A stretch of DNA of 64,000 nt from Trichococcus patagoniensis (GTDB lineage: Bacteria; Bacillota; Bacilli; Lactobacillales; Aerococcaceae), in NCBI RefSeq assembly GCF_003051085.1, contig NZ_QAOM01000014.1:1-64000 (forward strand). Direction: 5' to 3'. Below are positions 61,014 to 64,000 of the stretch, in pieces. Each line of letters starts with the position of its first letter. Position 1 is the stretch's first letter. A program made the position numbers and the translations under genes. The notes under the pieces are model-generated. The model made no database searches. It had not been told where the DNA came from and saw only the letters and a list, made by a program, of their open reading frames with translations.

Positions 61014-64000
61014 ATGAAGATAAGGCAACTATTCAAGAAAGATATTGCCCGTGAAATTAAAGGAGTCATCAAAGTCGGACAAGAAGCAGAAAATGATGTC
61101 CGCCAAGAGTTGGATGAATATGTCGTTACCGATGAATTGCAGGCGCATTTGGTTTATTTCTTCAAACAATACCTGAAATCCCTACAGGTCCCGACTGATC
61201 AAATGGGCGTCTGGATTTCGGGCTTCTTCGGATCGGGGAAATCGCATTTTTTGAAAATCTTGTCCTATTTGTTGGACAGCAATCTGGAAATCGATGGGAA
61301 AAAAGCAGTAGAATTCTTTAAAGAAAAGCTGCAGGATCAAGCATTATTGGCTCAAATGCAACAAGTGGCAGATGCGCCAAGCGATGTCATCCTGTTCAAT
61401 ACGCCTTCGAAATCGGAGGATGATAACGGCGACAGCAAATTATCGATCGTCAAAGTTTTCAACAAAGTCTTCAATGAAAAGCTGGGCTATTCCGCCAGCA
61501 TCCCTTGGGTTGCTCAAATGGAAGAGATTCTTGATCAGAACGGCCAATATGCACCTTTTAAACAAGTCTTCCAGGAGAAATCAGATTTAACTTGGGAAGA
61601 TGCGCGTGAAGAAATCTATTATAACGAAGATATGATTGTGGAAACACTAGTTGAAGTCGCCAATATGAGCGAAGAGAGCGCCCGCCGTTGGATCGATAAT
61701 GGCGAAGAAAGCTATGAAATCAGTGTAGATTCCTTTGCGAAACGCATCAAGAAATATGTGGATAAGCAGCCTGCCGACTATCATTTGGTTTTCTTGGCCG
61801 ATGAAATGGGGCAGTTTGTCTCCGATGACGTCCATCGCATGCTTGACTTACAAACCATCGTAGAAGACTTGGGCAAGTATACGCTCGGAAAAGTATGGGT
61901 TATCGTAACGAGCCAACAAGACATCGACGAGCTTGAAAAAGATATCCATTCTTCGCAAGATTTCTCCAAAATCCAAGGCCGCTTCAATACGCGTTTGAGC
62001 CTGAGCTCCGCCAATGCGGATGAAGTCATCAAAAAACGGTTGTTGGAAAAGAATGATGCCGGCAAAGATGCGATGCAATTATTGTATACAAGCGATATCC
62101 AAGCCTCGTTGCGCAACAAAATCAATTTCTCCGATGGCACCATTTCTTTGAAGAAATATGATTCCTTAAATGACTTCAGCGATTTTTACCCGATGATCCC
62201 TTATCAATTGGATCTGTTGCAGCAAGTTTTCACAAAAATCCGTGAAAATAGCTCAGCCGGTAAGCACTTCGCCAGCGGGGAACGGAACCTGTTGGGTGCT
62301 GTCCAATATGCCGCGTTGGAATATGCCGATCAGGATATGGGGCTGCTGATTCCTTTCCAAACATTCTATGGACACTTAGACCAAGGATTGGATCACTCCG
62401 TCCGGGCGACCATCATCAAGGCGCAATCCACGCCGACCCTTCAACCGTTCGACGTGGACGTGCTGAAGGTTCTGTATTTGATCCGGTACTTGAAATCCGT
62501 GCCGAGCACCGTCGAAAACATCGCCACGTTGATGCTGGATGAACTGGATGCTGACCGTTTGAAATTGACCGAAGAGATCACGGCTGCTTTGGACCGTTTG
62601 ACGAAAGAGTACTTGGTGCAACGCACGGGCTTGGAATACTTGTTCTTGACGAATGAGGAACAGGATATCAACCGTGAAATCAACCATATGGATATCCCGA
62701 CCTCGAAGATGCAGTCCTATATCGGGGAAATGATCTACGATACGGTACTTGAATTGAAAAAATACAAATACGTTCCTTTCGCGGAAAAGAAGGTTGTTGC
62801 TTATGACTTCGACTGCGCCAAATGGATCGACGAATCGGCGCGCGGCAACGCGACGGCCGAAATCGGCATCCACGTGGTGACGCCGTACAGCGATGATTAC
62901 CGCAACCGTGAAGCGCGTCAACAATTGTCTACGCGTGAAAACCGTCTGGTAATCGGTCTGGGCGATTCCGGGACTTTCTACGACGACACGATGATGCTGC
63001 TGAAGATCAATGAATATCTGCGCAGCCAATCCAGCAAACAAAATTCCGGCATCAAACGTGAAATCATCGACCGCAAATCGAATGAGCGGAACGACCTGAT
63101 GAAATCCGTTGAACGCCAAGTGCGCGAAACGGTACAGAATGCCACCTACTACATCAACGGCAGTGAGGCATCCCTTGCAGGAAATCCGACCACAAAGGTG
63201 GATCAAGGGCTGCATGACGTCGTTGAAAATGTGTACCTGAAAATCAAGTACATCACCAAGTTCTATGACCGCGATGATTTCAGCGGTATCATTTCGCAAG
63301 GACAGATCAATTTTCTGCACGATAATTCGGATGATCCGAACCGTTTGGCAACCGATGCCTTGGAACAATACATCCAACAACATACGGAACGCAAGATGAT
63401 CACATCCTTGTTCGAAATCGTCCAAGTGTTCGGGAAAGCACCGTACGGTTGGCGCGAAGACGACATTTTGGTCAGCTTGATCCGCCTGCTGAAGGACGAA
63501 AAAATCCAATTCAAGTCCAGCGGCAGCATGATGAATATCCACGATGTGATGTTCCCGCGCACCATCAAACAAAATCCATCGCAGGCAAAAATCATGGTCG
63601 AAAAACGCAAAGTCATCGGCGAAGAACTGATCCGCAATGCCAAAACCGTCGCGAAAGAGATGTACGGGAAAAATCTGGTGTCGGAAAAAGAAGACGACTT
63701 GAAGGAAGAAACAGCGAGGTTGCTGTCCGGGACCCAGAAAGAGATGGCGAACTTGCTTGAAGAATACCGTCACCGCCATTATCCGGGCGAAAATGAAATC
63801 AACGAGTTGCTGCTGAGCATCAAGGAAATCCTTAAATACCAAGATGCCGACCAATTCTTCAGATGCCTGTACGACAAGCGTGATGAGTTACTGGATCTGT
63901 ACGATGACATCCAACCCGTCAAATCCTTCTTCGAATCCCAAAAGCCGGTCTTTGATACCAGCTTCAGGCTGCGTAAACGTTATGAAATCGACCAGGATTT
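61014..64000 (+). CDS. brxC: BREX ATPase BrxC (runs off the window)
   Basis: A large BREX ATPase, of which about 995 residues are visible; the family is typically about 1200. Walker A GFFGSGKSH is at 70-78, and a Walker B-like VFLADEMGQF is near 262. The TSQQDIDEL segment and a long helical C-terminal part follow. BrxC is essential to BREX and, with BrxX (PglX) and BrxZ (PglZ), blocks phage replication and marks host DNA. ATG 61014 follows GGAGGAG. No frameshift was found up to the edge. Confidence 0.9.
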   Translation, partial: MKIRQLFKKDIAREIKGVIKVGQEAENDVRQELDEYVVTDELQAHLVYFFKQYLKSLQVPTDQMGVWISGFFGSGKSHFLKILSYLLDSNLEIDGKKAVEFFKEKLQDQALLAQMQQVADAPSDVILFNTPSKSEDDNGDSKLSIVKVFNKVFNEKLGYSASIPWVAQMEEILDQNGQYAPFKQVFQEKSDLTWEDAREEIYYNEDMIVETLVEVANMSEESARRWIDNGEESYEISVDSFAKRIKKYVDKQPADYHLVFLADEMGQFVSDDVHRMLDLQTIVEDLGKYTLGKVWVIVTSQQDIDELEKDIHSSQDFSKIQGRFNTRLSLSSANADEVIKKRLLEKNDAGKDAMQLLYTSDIQASLRNKINFSDGTISLKKYDSLNDFSDFYPMIPYQLDLLQQVFTKIRENSSAGKHFASGERNLLGAVQYAALEYADQDMGLLIPFQTFYGHLDQGLDHSVRATIIKAQSTPTLQPFDVDVLKVLYLIRYLKSVPSTVENIATLMLDELDADRLKLTEEITAALDRLTKEYLVQRTGLEYLFLTNEEQDINREINHMDIPTSKMQSYIGEMIYDTVLELKKYKYVPFAEKKVVAYDFDCAKWIDESARGNATAEIGIHVVTPYSDDYRNREARQQLSTRENRLVIGLGDSGTFYDDTMMLLKINEYLRSQSSKQNSGIKREIIDRKSNERNDLMKSVERQVRETVQNATYYINGSEASLAGNPTTKVDQGLHDVVENVYLKIKYITKFYDRDDFSGIISQGQINFLHDNSDDPNRLATDALEQYIQQHTERKMITSLFEIVQVFGKAPYGWREDDILVSLIRLLKDEKIQFKSSGSMMNIHDVMFPRTIKQNPSQAKIMVEKRKVIGEELIRNAKTVAKEMYGKNLVSEKEDDLKEETARLLSGTQKEMANLLEEYRHRHYPGENEINELLLSIKEILKYQDADQFFRCLYDKRDELLDLYDDIQPVKSFFESQKPVFDTSFRLRKRYEIDQD

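Noticed and set aside
62376-63854. 492-codon minus-strand open frame
   Set aside because: It is entirely antisense to brxC, which has strong family motifs and codon use. The minus frame shows no recognisable domain.

Overview
This window looks like a chromosome segment of a low-to-moderate-GC Gram-positive bacterium, most likely a lactic acid bacterium of the Lactobacillales, perhaps Carnobacteriaceae (Trichococcus-like). That placement is inferred from the classic Bacillota order ecfA1-ecfA2-ecfT-truA ... rplM-rpsI, strong AGGAGG-type ribosome binding sites, TTG and GTG starts, PTS/6-phospho-glucosidase sugar use, T-box and lysine riboswitches, and a class B sortase. No rRNA, tRNA or CRISPR array was seen.

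Layout. 0-7.4 kb: end of an unknown gene, the ECF transporter energising module, truA, a small chorismate mutase, a convergent Cys/Met PLP enzyme, then rplM-rpsI. 7.5-15.3 kb: RpiR regulator with a beta-glucoside PTS and 6-phospho-beta-glucosidase, a MarR-nitroreductase pair, a gene-fusion scar, and a GPH sugar symporter. 15.6-18.1 kb: an IS200/IS605 element (tnpA, tnpB) inserted in a glycerophosphodiester phosphodiesterase gene; the two halves rejoin in frame if the element is removed. 18.2-24.1 kb: small conserved genes, a HAD phosphatase and a glnQHMP-type ABC transporter. 24.1-38.4 kb: a region rich in tandem hairpin repeats, with a NERD protein, class I FBP aldolase, an ABC-2 exporter, an alpha/beta hydrolase-acyltransferase-DUF6320 operon, a fasciclin/sortase B pair and an enolase-superfamily epimerase homologue lacking its KxK lysines. 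38.4-50.1 kb: dapA under a lysine riboswitch, a CstB-like persulfide dioxygenase, HelD, a 5'-nucleotidase, an AEC transporter, a probable vitamin ECF S component beside pyridoxine kinase, and panE. 50.2-52 kb: a second tnpA-tnpB element. 52-58.7 kb: pepF, ywbE, and a T-box-controlled amino-acid ABC operon with two tandem binding-protein paralogues. 59-64 kb: the start of a BREX phage-defence operon (brxA, brxB, brxC running off the end), preceded by a solitary AbiEi-like protein.

The most unusual feature is not a gene. Nine arrays of tandem hairpins lie between genes. They belong to three sequence-unrelated families: TTGTCCGAT...ATCGGACAA, CTCCGG...CCGGAG and CCCGCC...GGCGGG. All share nearly the same geometry: a short inverted repeat of about 23-29 nt, repeated every 50-52 bp. 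In the first family the unit is exactly 52 bp in all five arrays (28 units counted, some incomplete), and some stems carry compensatory C-G to G-C swaps. Most arrays sit at gene 3' ends, often between convergent genes.
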